In this document: positions 17,269 to 25,519 of the stretch, one piece after another
Numbering within the stretch: the stretch's first letter is position 1
Layout of the letters: each line of letters begins with the position of its first letter
Assembly (NCBI GenBank): GCA_964453525.1
Contig: CAYVOV010000026.1
Location: forward strand, 1-44,084
Source of the DNA: CAYVOV01 sp964453525
GTDB taxonomy: Bacteria; Chloroflexota; Dehalococcoidia; Dehalococcoidales; UBA2162
Length of the DNA stretch: 44,084 bases
Direction of reading: 5' to 3'
Made by a program: the position numbers and the translations under genes
The notes under the pieces: generated by a model
The model's database searches: none
The model's input: the letters and a program-made list of their open reading frames with translations, nothing else
What the model was told of the DNA's origin: nothing

Positions 17269-18582
17269 ATGAGTAGACCTGTTGTGGCTATTATCGGCAG
17301 GCAGAATGTCGGCAAGTCGACCCTTCTGAACCGGCTGGCGGGCGAACGGATAGCTATTATTGAGGATCTACCGGGGACAACCCGTGACCGTATTTTCACA
17401 GGCATTTCATGGCGGGACACCGAGTTTACCCTGATTGATACCGGCGGACTGGAGACGAAGCCCGATTCCACAATCTCTCAGGGGATAAACGAGCAGATAG
17501 AAACAGCTATCTATGAAGCTGATGTTATTCTGTTTCTCGTTGATGTTAAAGACGGGCTGACCCTAATCGACCGGGAAATAGCCGACCTGCTCCGGCAGTC
17601 GAGTAAACCGGTTCTTTTAGTAGCCAATAAAGCGGACAACGCTGTGCTGGAGTCTGAAGCCGTGGAGTTCTATGAATTGGGACTGGATGGGCCGCTTGCA
17701 GTCTCAGCCTATCACGGCCGGGGCACGACCGAGCTTCTCGATAAGATTATCGCTCTGCTACCGGCGTCACCTCCGGTGACGACTGAGCCTGAAGGCATGA
17801 AAATCGCCATTACTGGCAGACCGAATGTCGGCAAGTCAATGCTGCTTAATGCCATTTTGGGTGAGGAAAGGGTTATCGTTGACGATACTCCGGGAACTAC
17901 CCGTGACGCCATAGATACCCCTATTGACTTTCAGGGACAAAATGTGATACTTATTGATACCGCCGGAATCAGGCGACGGGGACGCCTGGGGACCGGTGTT
18001 GAAAGGTACAGTGTAATCCGTGCCATACGGGCTATTGAGCGGGCTGATATTGCTCTGCTTGTTATTGATGCCGGTGAGCCTGTTACAGCACAGGATTTGC
18101 ATATTGGCGGATATATTCGCCAAATGGTTAAAGGAACTGTTATAATGGTTAACAAGTGGGACCTGGTTCCCGATAAAAATATTGCCGAATGGGATAAATA
18201 TGTAAGAAGCCAGATAAAGTTCATGCCCTATGCTCCGATTATGTATGTTTCAGCAAAAACCGGGCAGGGAATAAACAAAGTCCTGCCCCAGGCACATAAA
18301 GTCTATCAGGAAAGACAGAGGCGCTTCTCCACTGCTGAAGTGAACAGTGTAGTCCAGCAGGCGGTTGCCGCCCACACTCTGCCGAGAAGTGGCAAGAAGC
18401 GCTTAAAACTTTTCTATGCTACTCAGGCTGAGGTAAATCCGCCGACATTTGTCTTTTTCGTCAATGACGCCAGACTGATACACTTTTCCTATCAACGCTA
18501 CCTTGAGAATAAGCTGCGCCAGTCTTTTGGCTTCGCCGGCACTCCACTCCGTCTGGTCTTTAAGAACAGGAGTGATTCATGA
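17269..18582 (+). CDS. der: GTPase Der (ribosome assembly)
   Basis: The 437-residue protein has two tandem GTPase domains and a C-terminal KH-like domain. The first P-loop is GRQNVGKST (10-18), with a G3 DTGG and G4 NKAD. The second is GRPNVGKSM, with DTAG and NKWD. Der acts in 50S subunit maturation. Gln replaces the common Pro in the first P-loop, and Met follows GKS in the second; both are mild variations. I chose the ATG at 17269 because homologues start at this point. The AAGGAG at 17248 is rather far from it, and a frame from a TTG at 17212 is possible. plsY overlaps its stop codon by four bases. Confidence 0.95.
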   Translation: MSRPVVAIIGRQNVGKSTLLNRLAGERIAIIEDLPGTTRDRIFTGISWRDTEFTLIDTGGLETKPDSTISQGINEQIETAIYEADVILFLVDVKDGLTLIDREIADLLRQSSKPVLLVANKADNAVLESEAVEFYELGLDGPLAVSAYHGRGTTELLDKIIALLPASPPVTTEPEGMKIAITGRPNVGKSMLLNAILGEERVIVDDTPGTTRDAIDTPIDFQGQNVILIDTAGIRRRGRLGTGVERYSVIRAIRAIERADIALLVIDAGEPVTAQDLHIGGYIRQMVKGTVIMVNKWDLVPDKNIAEWDKYVRSQIKFMPYAPIMYVSAKTGQGINKVLPQAHKVYQERQRRFSTAEVNSVVQQAVAAHTLPRSGKKRLKLFYATQAEVNPPTFVFFVNDARLIHFSYQRYLENKLRQSFGFAGTPLRLVFKNRSDS

Positions 18583-19286
18583 TAGTCATTAAATTTGTTG
18601 CCGTAGTTTTAGTCGGTTACCTTCTTGGTTCCATTCCATCCGGTTTACTTATAAGCAAACACTTCGCAAAAAAGGATGTTAGAGCTTTCGGTAGCGGAAA
18701 GACCGGGGCGACAAACGTACTGCGTACAGTCGGGAAAAAGGCCGCAGCGCTTGTCCTTTTCTCTGATATATTGAAAGGAGCGCTGGCGGTACTTGCCGCC
18801 GGACTGATTGTCGGCAGAAACTACATGGTAATAGGCGGTGATTTTGCCCTCGGACTGCTTGTTGCTCAGTGTCTGGCAGCTCTGGCAGCAATGGCTGGCC
18901 ACAACTGGTCGATATTCCTGAAGTTCAAGGGAGGCAGGGGTGTCGCCACCTTCTTCGGAGGCCTGGTAGCTCTTTGCCCTGTAGCAGCACTCTTTGGTGG
19001 AGAGGTCTTCATAATCGGGGTCGGCCTGACAAGATTTGCCTCACTGGGCTCCATCGCCGGGGCTGTCGGTACCTACAGTATACTGATTCCCCTCACCATC
19101 ATCAACGGATTTCCCCTCGAATACCTGATATATACCCTGATCGGTACAGTGGCTATCTTGATTATGCATAAAGACAATATTGTCAGGTTGATGACAGGTA
19201 AAGAGCGGAAAATAGGTGAAAAAGCAGAAGAAACACCTCAACAGACATCCAAAAGTAAAACCGAGCAGGCAATAGCCGAGGGTTAG
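18579..19286 (+). CDS. plsY: Acyl-phosphate:glycerol-3-phosphate acyltransferase PlsY
   Basis: The 235-residue integral membrane enzyme makes lysophosphatidic acid, the first step of phospholipid synthesis. Conserved motifs are visible as GSIPSGLLI (near residue 17), GSGKTGATNVLR (about 38-49; the family usually has GSGNxGATN) and FKGGRGVAT. Several membrane helices and a hydrophilic 30-residue tail follow. The ATG overlaps the TGA of der (ATGA), which indicates translational coupling. A hairpin with a T-rich tail lies just after the stop codon. Confidence 0.94.
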   Translation: MIVIKFVAVVLVGYLLGSIPSGLLISKHFAKKDVRAFGSGKTGATNVLRTVGKKAAALVLFSDILKGALAVLAAGLIVGRNYMVIGGDFALGLLVAQCLAALAAMAGHNWSIFLKFKGGRGVATFFGGLVALCPVAALFGGEVFIIGVGLTRFASLGSIAGAVGTYSILIPLTIINGFPLEYLIYTLIGTVAILIMHKDNIVRLMTGKERKIGEKAEETPQQTSKSKTEQAIAEG

Positions 19287-19297
19287 TCGTTTTTCAG

Positions 19298-19339
19298 AGT
19301 CTCTCCAGACCGCACATTAGAGAGACTATTTCTTCTTTT
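19298..19339 (+). terminator. Terminator after plsY, overlapping the end of dnaJ
   Basis: AGTCTCTC (19298-19305) pairs with GAGAGACT (19320-19327) across a 14-base loop, followed by ATTTCTTCTTTTT. The hairpin covers the stop codon of dnaJ on the other strand, so it may also affect the end of that message. Confidence 0.55.
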
Positions 19340-20411
19340 TATCAGTGTTTTTATCCGTTCCCAGTTCCCTGGCGAGTTCTTCAAATAGCTGACGTTGCTT
19401 TTTTGTTAACGATTCGGGAGTCATGACTCGCAGTCTGACAAGCTGGTCACCCTGTCCTCTACCGTGAAGATGGGGAACACCTTTGTTCTTCAGCCGGAAT
19501 ACCTTTCCCGCCTGGCTTCCGGGAGGTATCTTCAGTTTCGTATCACCGTCGAGAGTGGGAACTTCAACCTCGGTGCCGAGAGCAGCCTGAGCAAAATTGA
19601 CCGGCATCTCATAGAGAATATCATCATCGTCCCGTACAAATAACTCATGTTCCTTTACCGCTAAACTGATATAGAGATTGCCCGGGCTACCACCTCTTAT
19701 TCCGGCATCTCCTTCGCCACTGAGCCTTATTCTTGAACCGTTTCCGACCCCGGCGGGGATTTTCACCATTATATTACGCCGGTTTCTCTCTCTACCGGTA
19801 CCACGGCAATTGGGACAGGGGTCAGTAATTACTCTGCCCTCACCATTACACTTCGGGCAGGTAGCTATATTGGTGAAACGGCCAAAGATACTCTGCTGTA
19901 CCCGGCGCACCTGTCCTGAGCCGTCACAATTAGCACAGCGGCTGGGCTGACTGCCCGGTCGACTACCGGAGCCCTGACACTGGGAACAACGCTCGGTACG
20001 CTGGATTTCTACCTCTTTCTCGACGCCGAAAGCGGCTTCTTCAAGGGTTATAGCAGCTGCACACTGGATGTCAGACCCGCGTACCGGTCCCTGGCGGGTA
20101 GCCGTTGACGTTCTGCCTCCGAAGAAAGCATCGAATATGCTGCCGACTCCATCAAAGCCAAATCCTTCGAAGCCGCGGCCGAAGAATCCCTCTCCGCTGT
20201 GCCCGAAGCGGTCATAGGTGTCACGCTTCTCTGGGTCTGAGAGCACTTCATAGGCTTCGTTTACTTCCTTGAACTTTTCCTCGGCTCCGCCATCGCGGTT
20301 ATGGTCAGGATGATATTCAAAGGCAAGTTTACGAAAAGCCGCCTTTATCTGTTCATTGCTGGCATTCCTATCAATGCCGAGGACTTCATAGTAGTCGCGT
20401 TTTTGTCGCAT
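19326..20411 (-). CDS. dnaJ: Chaperone DnaJ
   Basis: The 361-residue type I J-protein has a J domain with HPD at 34-36, a Gly/Phe-rich linker (72-100), four CxxCxGxG zinc repeats between C142 and about residue 207, and the C-terminal substrate-binding domain. The end is lysine-rich (DKNTDKKKK). It stimulates the ATPase of DnaK. It is on the same strand as dnaK but separated from it by a small membrane-protein gene and a palindromic repeat, so it may have its own transcript. No CIRCE element is seen in front of it. Confidence 0.95.
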   Translation of the reverse strand: MRQKRDYYEVLGIDRNASNEQIKAAFRKLAFEYHPDHNRDGGAEEKFKEVNEAYEVLSDPEKRDTYDRFGHSGEGFFGRGFEGFGFDGVGSIFDAFFGGRTSTATRQGPVRGSDIQCAAAITLEEAAFGVEKEVEIQRTERCSQCQGSGSRPGSQPSRCANCDGSGQVRRVQQSIFGRFTNIATCPKCNGEGRVITDPCPNCRGTGRERNRRNIMVKIPAGVGNGSRIRLSGEGDAGIRGGSPGNLYISLAVKEHELFVRDDDDILYEMPVNFAQAALGTEVEVPTLDGDTKLKIPPGSQAGKVFRLKNKGVPHLHGRGQGDQLVRLRVMTPESLTKKQRQLFEELARELGTDKNTDKKKK

Positions 20412-20469
20412 ATATTTATATAACCCTATCCTGAGTATTTTGCCAATCGCTAATAGGGACTACTTTTAA

Positions 20470-20670
20470 AACCAGTTGTAAGAGGGGGCTTTGCCCCCTC
20501 TCGAACACCTCTTAAATAGTATAACATAATAGATATCGGAATCGAAGTTTTATGGCTTCGACTCTTAAACTTATTCGCCTACCTCACCCCCTGTATCCCC
20601 CTTTCCTTCAAAGGAGAGGGGGAGGGGTTTGTAAGAGGGGCGAAGCCCCCTCTCTTACTCAGACTCCCTA
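20470..20670 (+). repeat. Palindromic repeat of GAGGGGG/CCCCCTC type (family B)
   Basis: The stretch holds GAGGGGGCTTTGCCCCCTC near its start, a GAAGTTTTATGGCTTC hairpin in the middle, a CTTTCCTTCAAAGGAG hairpin and a final GAGGGGCGAAGCCCCCTCTC. It shares the TACCTCACCCC block and the GCGAAGCCCCCTCTC hairpin with family A, in a different order. It separates dnaJ from the small membrane protein gene upstream. Confidence 0.75.
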
Positions 20671-20672
20671 AT

Positions 20673-21035
20673 TTATAAATCCTTTGGAATCTTCATTGAG
20701 GGCTGAAGAATGTTTATTCTATCGCAAAGAGGTCGAAGAACCTCTTTGCCTAGAAGAGTCCCTGTGACCCACGCTAAGATAATGTATCCTACATAAATCG
20801 AAGCGATGCCCAGCCAAACTCGTTCATTTTGTAACGATGTAAGGCCGATTTCATAAAAGGCAAAAAACACTACCAAATGCCACACTTTCACTTTGCTGAT
20901 ACGTTCTGTTGTGGTCATCAACCAAGGCACCACCAATTTCGACGCAGCTAGAAATATTAATGAGATTACGAAACAGATACCTGCAAGCACAACGAAGGAA
21001 ACTGCCCCGACTCCACTGATAAGATAAGAACTCAC
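20673..21035 (-). CDS. Small membrane protein, start uncertain
   Basis: The frame gives 120 residues from a GTG at 21035 and has three or more membrane helices (roughly residues 10-40, 48-66 and 75-95) and a polar tail. I recognise no family. The GTG has no clear ribosome site. The frame stays open upstream to a TAA at 21107-21105, and that extra stretch also translates into a hydrophobic sequence (ITYVGLCAALLV). No ATG, GTG or TTG is found there. The gene may use an unusual start or may have lost its 5' end. It lies between dnaK and dnaJ, an unusual place for such a gene. Confidence 0.55.
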   Translation of the reverse strand: MSSYLISGVGAVSFVVLAGICFVISLIFLAASKLVVPWLMTTTERISKVKVWHLVVFFAFYEIGLTSLQNERVWLGIASIYVGYIILAWVTGTLLGKEVLRPLCDRINILQPSMKIPKDL

Positions 21036-21176
21036 TAAAAGAGCCGCGCATAGCCCTACATATGTGATCGCTTTCGAGAGTGTATTATTCGTATTATTAA
21101 CCTCTTATATGCATATTTCACCATGGTATCGAATGGGGCACATCTATTATCTTTATATCTATTTACATCAGGAAGT

Positions 21177-23075
21177 TCACACTTCGCGGAAATCACCCTC
21201 CACGGTGTCCTCGCCTTCCTGTGGCGGAGGTTGCTCACCTTCCGGTGGCGCTGCTTCACCTCCCGGTGGTGGCTGCTGCTGGTAGACAGCCGAGCCTACC
21301 TTCTGCATGGCTTCATTCAGTTCCTGTGTTGCCCGCTTTATTGCCTCGATATCGGTCCCCTGCAATGCCGAGCGAACTGCCTGGACCTTGCCTTCTACTT
21401 CCTGGTTCAATTCGTCGGATATTTTGTCTTTATTCTCCCGCAACGTCTTTTCAGCGGTATAAGCCAGCGTATCAGCCATATTCTTTGTTTCAACCTCTTC
21501 ACGCTTCTTGGTATCCTCGGTGGCATGCGATTCCGCATCCTTCTGCATTCTATCTATCTCTTCTTTGCTTAGACCGCTTGAGGCAGTAATTGTAATCTTC
21601 TGCTCCTTGCCGGTCCCCTTATCGTGAGCCTTAACGCTGATGATGCCGTTGGCATCAATATCAAAGCTTACTTCTATCTGGGGCACACCTCTCGGTGCCG
21701 GCAGAATACCATCGAGCATAAATCGCCCGAGTGTCCTGTTATCGGTTGCCATCGGTCTCTCGCCCTGGAGAACGTGTATTTCAACGCTGGGCTGATTATC
21801 GGCGGCAGTGCTGAAAATCTGGCTCTTCGAGGTGGGTATGGTGGTATTACGGGGAATAAGCGGGGTAGCTACTGCACCGAGGGTCTCGATACCAAGCGTA
21901 AGCGGAGTAACATCGAGCAGCAGAACGTCTTTGACTTCTCCTTTGAGTACTCCGGCCTGAATGGCAGCGCCGATAGCCACCACCTCGTCAGGATTGACTC
22001 CCTTGTGCGGCTCTTTACCGAAAAGTTCCGTTACCTTTGCTTGGACCAGCGGCATTCTTGTCTGTCCGCCGACAAGCACAACTTCATCAATCTGGGCTGC
22101 TGTCTTCTCAGCATCGGACAGTGCCTGACGGCACGGCTCCAGGGTCTTGTCCACAAGGTCCATTACAAGCTGTTCAAGCTTGGAACGGGAAAGAGTAATA
22201 TTTAGATGCTTCGGACCGCTGGCGTCAGCAGTGATAAAGGGCAGGCTTACCTCGGTCTGCTGAACGGTAGACAGTTCGCACTTGGCTTTCTCAGCGGCTT
22301 CCTTCAACCGCTGTAGAGCCATCCTGTCCTGCCTGAGGTCTATTCCCTGGTCTCTCTTGAACTCATCACAAAGCCAGTCCATTACTTTCTGGTCGAAATC
22401 ATCACCTCCCAGGTGAGTATCCCCGTTTGTGGACTTAACCTGGAAAGTACCTTCTCCAAGCTCAAGAATGGATATATCGAAGGTACCACCGCCGAGGTCG
22501 TAAACGGCAATAGTCTCATCCGCCTTCCTATCCAGTCCATAAGCCAGGGAGGCAGCCGTCGGCTCATTGACAATTCTCAGTACATCCAGGCCGGCTATCT
22601 TGCCGGCGTCCTTTGTTGCCTGCCGCTGGCTGTCGTTGAAATAAGCCGGCACGGTAATAACAGCCTCGGTAACCTTTTCACCCAGATAAGCCTCGGCATC
22701 TGTCTTGAGCTTCTGGAGTATCATTGCTGATATCTCCGGCGGACTATAGTCCTTACCGCCCATCGCTACCCAGGCATCACCGTTGGCTGCTTTCGTTATT
22801 TTGAAAGGCAGCAGTTTTTTATCATATTCCACCGATTCCTCGTCAAACTTACGTCCCATCAGGCGCTTGACACTGAATATGGTATTATCAGGATTGGTAA
22901 TAGCCTGTCGCTTGGCTACCGTTCCAACGAGCCTTTCTCCACTTTTATTAACAGCTACTGCCGAAGGAGTTGTGCGTCCGCCTTCCGCATTCGGAATAAT
23001 AGTTGGTTCGCCTCCTTCCATTACAGCCACTGCGGAAAATGTTGTACCTAAATCGATTCCTATTACTTTTGCCAT
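21177..23075 (-). CDS. dnaK: Chaperone DnaK (Hsp70)
   Basis: The 632-residue Hsp70 has the N-terminal signature IGIDLGTTFSAVAV, the phosphate loop DLGGGTFDISIL and VGGQTRMP. A substrate-binding domain follows (DVTPLTLGIETLGG-like, here GIETLGAVATPL), and then the lid. The C-terminal tail is unusually rich in Pro, Gly and Glu (QQQPPPGGEAAPPEGEQPPP). AAGGAGGAAG precedes the ATG. It is the third gene of the hrcA-grpE-dnaK block and follows grpE by 38 bases. It should be under the CIRCE element at 24757. Confidence 0.97.
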   Translation of the reverse strand: MAKVIGIDLGTTFSAVAVMEGGEPTIIPNAEGGRTTPSAVAVNKSGERLVGTVAKRQAITNPDNTIFSVKRLMGRKFDEESVEYDKKLLPFKITKAANGDAWVAMGGKDYSPPEISAMILQKLKTDAEAYLGEKVTEAVITVPAYFNDSQRQATKDAGKIAGLDVLRIVNEPTAASLAYGLDRKADETIAVYDLGGGTFDISILELGEGTFQVKSTNGDTHLGGDDFDQKVMDWLCDEFKRDQGIDLRQDRMALQRLKEAAEKAKCELSTVQQTEVSLPFITADASGPKHLNITLSRSKLEQLVMDLVDKTLEPCRQALSDAEKTAAQIDEVVLVGGQTRMPLVQAKVTELFGKEPHKGVNPDEVVAIGAAIQAGVLKGEVKDVLLLDVTPLTLGIETLGAVATPLIPRNTTIPTSKSQIFSTAADNQPSVEIHVLQGERPMATDNRTLGRFMLDGILPAPRGVPQIEVSFDIDANGIISVKAHDKGTGKEQKITITASSGLSKEEIDRMQKDAESHATEDTKKREEVETKNMADTLAYTAEKTLRENKDKISDELNQEVEGKVQAVRSALQGTDIEAIKRATQELNEAMQKVGSAVYQQQPPPGGEAAPPEGEQPPPQEGEDTVEGDFREV

Positions 23076-23113
23076 AAACTTCCTCCTTGATTAAAGGGTA
23101 CCGGGCAACAGTA

Positions 23114-23668
23114 TTAATCCGGGGACTGGTCTTCCTGGTTATTTTCTTCTGTTTCCTCTCCGTTACCTACCACTACCCTGCTAGGTCTGATAACTTTATC
23201 ATGAAACATATATCCCTTCTGTACTTCTTCAACAACCACTCCATCCTTACCGCTGCCCTGCCGAACCGCTTCGTGCAGGTTCGGGTCAAAAGGTTCGCCT
23301 ACTGCCTGGATTGGAGAAAGCCCCCGTGCTTCCAGTTCCGTCCCGGCTTTTTGCAGGATAAGTCTGATACCGTCTACCCAGCTTTCTTCAGCAAGTTCAG
23401 GAGGGACTGAAGCGACCGCTCGTTCCAGGTCGTCAAGAATCGGCAAAAAGCTGAGCATAAGCACCGAGTTGGCAAACCTGCCACGTTCTTCCAGTTCCTG
23501 TTCGCTGCGGCGTTTGTAGTTAATGAAGTCAGCCTGAACTCTTTGCCAGTTAGCCAGGTAGTTTTCTGCTTTCTCCTTCTCCTCGGCCAGAGTTTGCTTC
23601 AATTTATCAATATCTTCTTCTTCAGTTACTTCCGCCGGAGAGGCATCATTGTTTAACTCTTCTGCCAT
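23114..23668 (-). CDS. grpE: Nucleotide exchange factor GrpE
   Basis: The 184-residue protein has an acidic N-terminus, a long charged helix (about residues 20-65, coiled-coil dimer) and the GrpE core ending FDPNLHEAV and GYMFHDKVIRPSRVVVG. It releases ADP from DnaK. Its ribosome site is weak (AAGGTATAG), and it lies 18 bases after hrcA, which suggests translational coupling. Confidence 0.95.
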   Translation of the reverse strand: MAEELNNDASPAEVTEEEDIDKLKQTLAEEKEKAENYLANWQRVQADFINYKRRSEQELEERGRFANSVLMLSFLPILDDLERAVASVPPELAEESWVDGIRLILQKAGTELEARGLSPIQAVGEPFDPNLHEAVRQGSGKDGVVVEEVQKGYMFHDKVIRPSRVVVGNGEETEENNQEDQSPD

Positions 23669-23686
23669 TATTGCTTCTATACCTTA

Positions 23687-24742
23687 TCAATCAGCAGTAT
23701 CATTGTCAGGCTCAGCAGGTATTTCTTTACCGTATAGCTGGGTCACCAGCCCGCTCAACACCAGAGACAAATACCCTACAGTAGCGATTGTGCGGGCGTA
23801 GGGCATGCGGGTAGGACCAATCACACAGATAGTACCGATGGCATCTTCAGGCAGACCATACTGGCTAATAACGATACTGTAATCGCGTATTGCCTCGAAG
23901 TCATTCTCTTTGCCGATGATTACCTGCACTCCTTTACCTTTCAGGTCCGAAGGCAAAATAGTCCTTACCAGATTCCTTTGCTCAAGCAGTTCAGCTAAGG
24001 TTTGTGAAAGCAGGCTATTACGGGCAAGCTCAGGCTGATTAAGGGTGAAGTGCAGACCATCGGTATAGGTTTCCTCATTCGCCTGATTGTCTTCAGCCTC
24101 CATCAGTCTCACGATGCAGTCGGTTACCTGCCGTTCGGTATCTGAAAGCTCTTCTCTTCCGGCTGTAATCTGTGAATAGGTTAGACCGGAGTACCTGGTA
24201 CTCAGTTTGTTGGCGATAGTCGTTAGCTTCGCCTGAGATATAGCAGCGTCAAAGTTTATCAGCTTTTGCCTTACTTTGGCACCGCGGAGGACAAGCACGA
24301 CCAGCGCCAGTAAGTCCTGAAGGCTGACAAGTTCAAGGTGCTGAAACTTGCAGGCTTCCGTCCTGGGCATTGTCACCAGAGCTACGTTCTGGACCCTCTG
24401 AGCGGTGAGCGTAGCTGTCAGATTTAACCATTCATCGAGTTCCTGCTCAACCTGATGAAAAAGATGGTCTACAAGGCGTTGTTCATCAAGCGGAAACGTG
24501 ACATCACCGAGAGAGGTAACATAGCGGCGATAACCCTTATCCAGAGGTATACTGCCGGCAGAGGTGTGCGGTCTGATAATATAGCCTTCCTGCTCCAGAA
24601 GCGCCATTTCATTGCGGATTGTGGCCGAACTTATGTTTAGCTCAGAATCCTTGGTGATACTGTGCGACGGTACCGGAGTTGCTTTTACTATATATTGACC
24701 TACAATAGACTTGAGTATTGTCTCCGTTCTTGGAGATAACAT
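23687..24742 (-). CDS. hrcA: Heat-inducible transcription repressor HrcA
   Basis: The 351-residue repressor has an N-terminal winged helix (about residues 1-75, with SSATIRNEMALLEQEGYI) and a GAF-like domain ending VIGPTRMPYARTIATVGYLS. It binds CIRCE and depends on GroEL in the systems studied. AGGAGG lies 6 bases before the ATG, and a CIRCE element lies 14 bases upstream of the start codon, so the operon is self-regulated. It is the first gene of hrcA-grpE-dnaK. Confidence 0.96.
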   Translation of the reverse strand: MLSPRTETILKSIVGQYIVKATPVPSHSITKDSELNISSATIRNEMALLEQEGYIIRPHTSAGSIPLDKGYRRYVTSLGDVTFPLDEQRLVDHLFHQVEQELDEWLNLTATLTAQRVQNVALVTMPRTEACKFQHLELVSLQDLLALVVLVLRGAKVRQKLINFDAAISQAKLTTIANKLSTRYSGLTYSQITAGREELSDTERQVTDCIVRLMEAEDNQANEETYTDGLHFTLNQPELARNSLLSQTLAELLEQRNLVRTILPSDLKGKGVQVIIGKENDFEAIRDYSIVISQYGLPEDAIGTICVIGPTRMPYARTIATVGYLSLVLSGLVTQLYGKEIPAEPDNDTAD

Positions 24743-24756
24743 CTCATTCCTCCTAA

Positions 24757-24783
24757 TTAGCAGTCTAGGTCTTAGACTGCTAA
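24757..24783 (-). promoter_or_regulatory. CIRCE operator (HrcA binding site)
   Basis: TTAGCAGTC, nine bases, GACTGCTAA is a perfect inverted repeat of the CIRCE form. The consensus TTAGCACTC-N9-GAGTGCTAA is changed by one symmetrical base in each arm (C to G and G to C). The palindrome extends on both sides to 13-bp arms (24755-24767 and 24773-24785) around a 5-base centre. It covers the predicted transcription start of hrcA. Confidence 0.9.
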
Positions 24784-24787
24784 TTCC

Positions 24788-24817
24788 TTTTTAGCACTTC
24801 TGCCCCTTGTTTGTCAA
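24788..24817 (-). promoter_or_regulatory. Promoter of hrcA-grpE-dnaK
   Basis: On the minus strand a perfect TTGACA (24817-24812) is followed after 18 bases by TAAAAA (24793-24788). The start would fall near 24781, within CIRCE, as expected for repression by HrcA. Confidence 0.6.
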
Positions 24818-24843
24818 GGGTAATTATCACATTTATGTTTCAG

Positions 24844-24872
24844 TTGACCATTAGGCTCAGCTGTGCTATATT
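24844..24872 (+). promoter_or_regulatory. Promoter of the UlaG-like hydrolase, nearly leaderless
   Basis: TTGACC (24844-24849) and TATATT (24867-24872) are 17 bases apart. The start would be near 24879, only about 6-7 bases before the ATG at 24886. No ribosome site is present upstream of that ATG. The promoter is divergent from the hrcA promoter, with 26 bases between the two -35 boxes. Confidence 0.6.
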
Positions 24873-24885
24873 TAGGCGTAGATAA

Positions 24886-25518
24886 ATGGAAATTAGTTGG
24901 TTGGGTTATTCCTGTTTCAGAATTAAAGGCAGTCACACCATGCTTATTACCGACCCATACTCCCCTGACCTTGGCTATTCACTCGGCAAACAGAGTGCCC
25001 GTATTGTAACGGTAAGCCATCAGCATCCAGGACATAACTACACGGCAGGTGTCAGGGACGCCCCAAAGCTGGTTGCCGGTCCGGGCGAGTACGAAATCAG
25101 CGGCGTCCTGATTATAGGAATGAGAACTTTTCACGATGCCGAGAAGGGTCAAAAGAGAGGCAAAAACACTGTGTATCTTATTCAGATTGACGAAATTTCG
25201 ATATGTCACCTCGGCGACCTCGGGCATGTGCTTACTACCGAGCAGATAGAAGAGATGGGAGATATTGACGTGCTGCTGCTACCGGTAGGGGGAGTATCGA
25301 CTATAGATGCCGCTAGAGCTGCCGAGGTTGTACGGCAGCTTGAACCAAAGGCGGTTGTTCCCATGCACTACAAGACAGAAGCCCTGAAACGGGACCTGGC
25401 ACCGGTAGGCACGTTCCTCAGGGAAATGGGGATAAAAGAGATAGATCCACAGCCCAAGCTGTCATTTAACAAGACAAACCTGCCGGTAAGCACTCAGGTT
25501 TTTCTCCTCGACTATTAA
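24886..25518 (+). CDS. MBL-fold metal-dependent hydrolase, UlaG-like
   Basis: The 210-residue protein is a compact metallo-beta-lactamase fold (Lactamase_B_3 type). The first strand WLGYSCFRIKG and the metal motif SHQHPGHNY (H45, H47, H50) are clear, but Gly49 stands where most members have Asp (HxHxDH). Later ligands may be H111-L-G-D (CHLGDLGH) and H182 in VVPMHYKTE. The substrate is unknown. It has its own promoter with almost no leader, and it is divergent from hrcA. It ends one base from the stop codon of the MFS gene on the other strand. Confidence 0.82.
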   Translation: MEISWLGYSCFRIKGSHTMLITDPYSPDLGYSLGKQSARIVTVSHQHPGHNYTAGVRDAPKLVAGPGEYEISGVLIIGMRTFHDAEKGQKRGKNTVYLIQIDEISICHLGDLGHVLTTEQIEEMGDIDVLLLPVGGVSTIDAARAAEVVRQLEPKAVVPMHYKTEALKRDLAPVGTFLREMGIKEIDPQPKLSFNKTNLPVSTQVFLLDY

Positions 25519-25519
25519 G

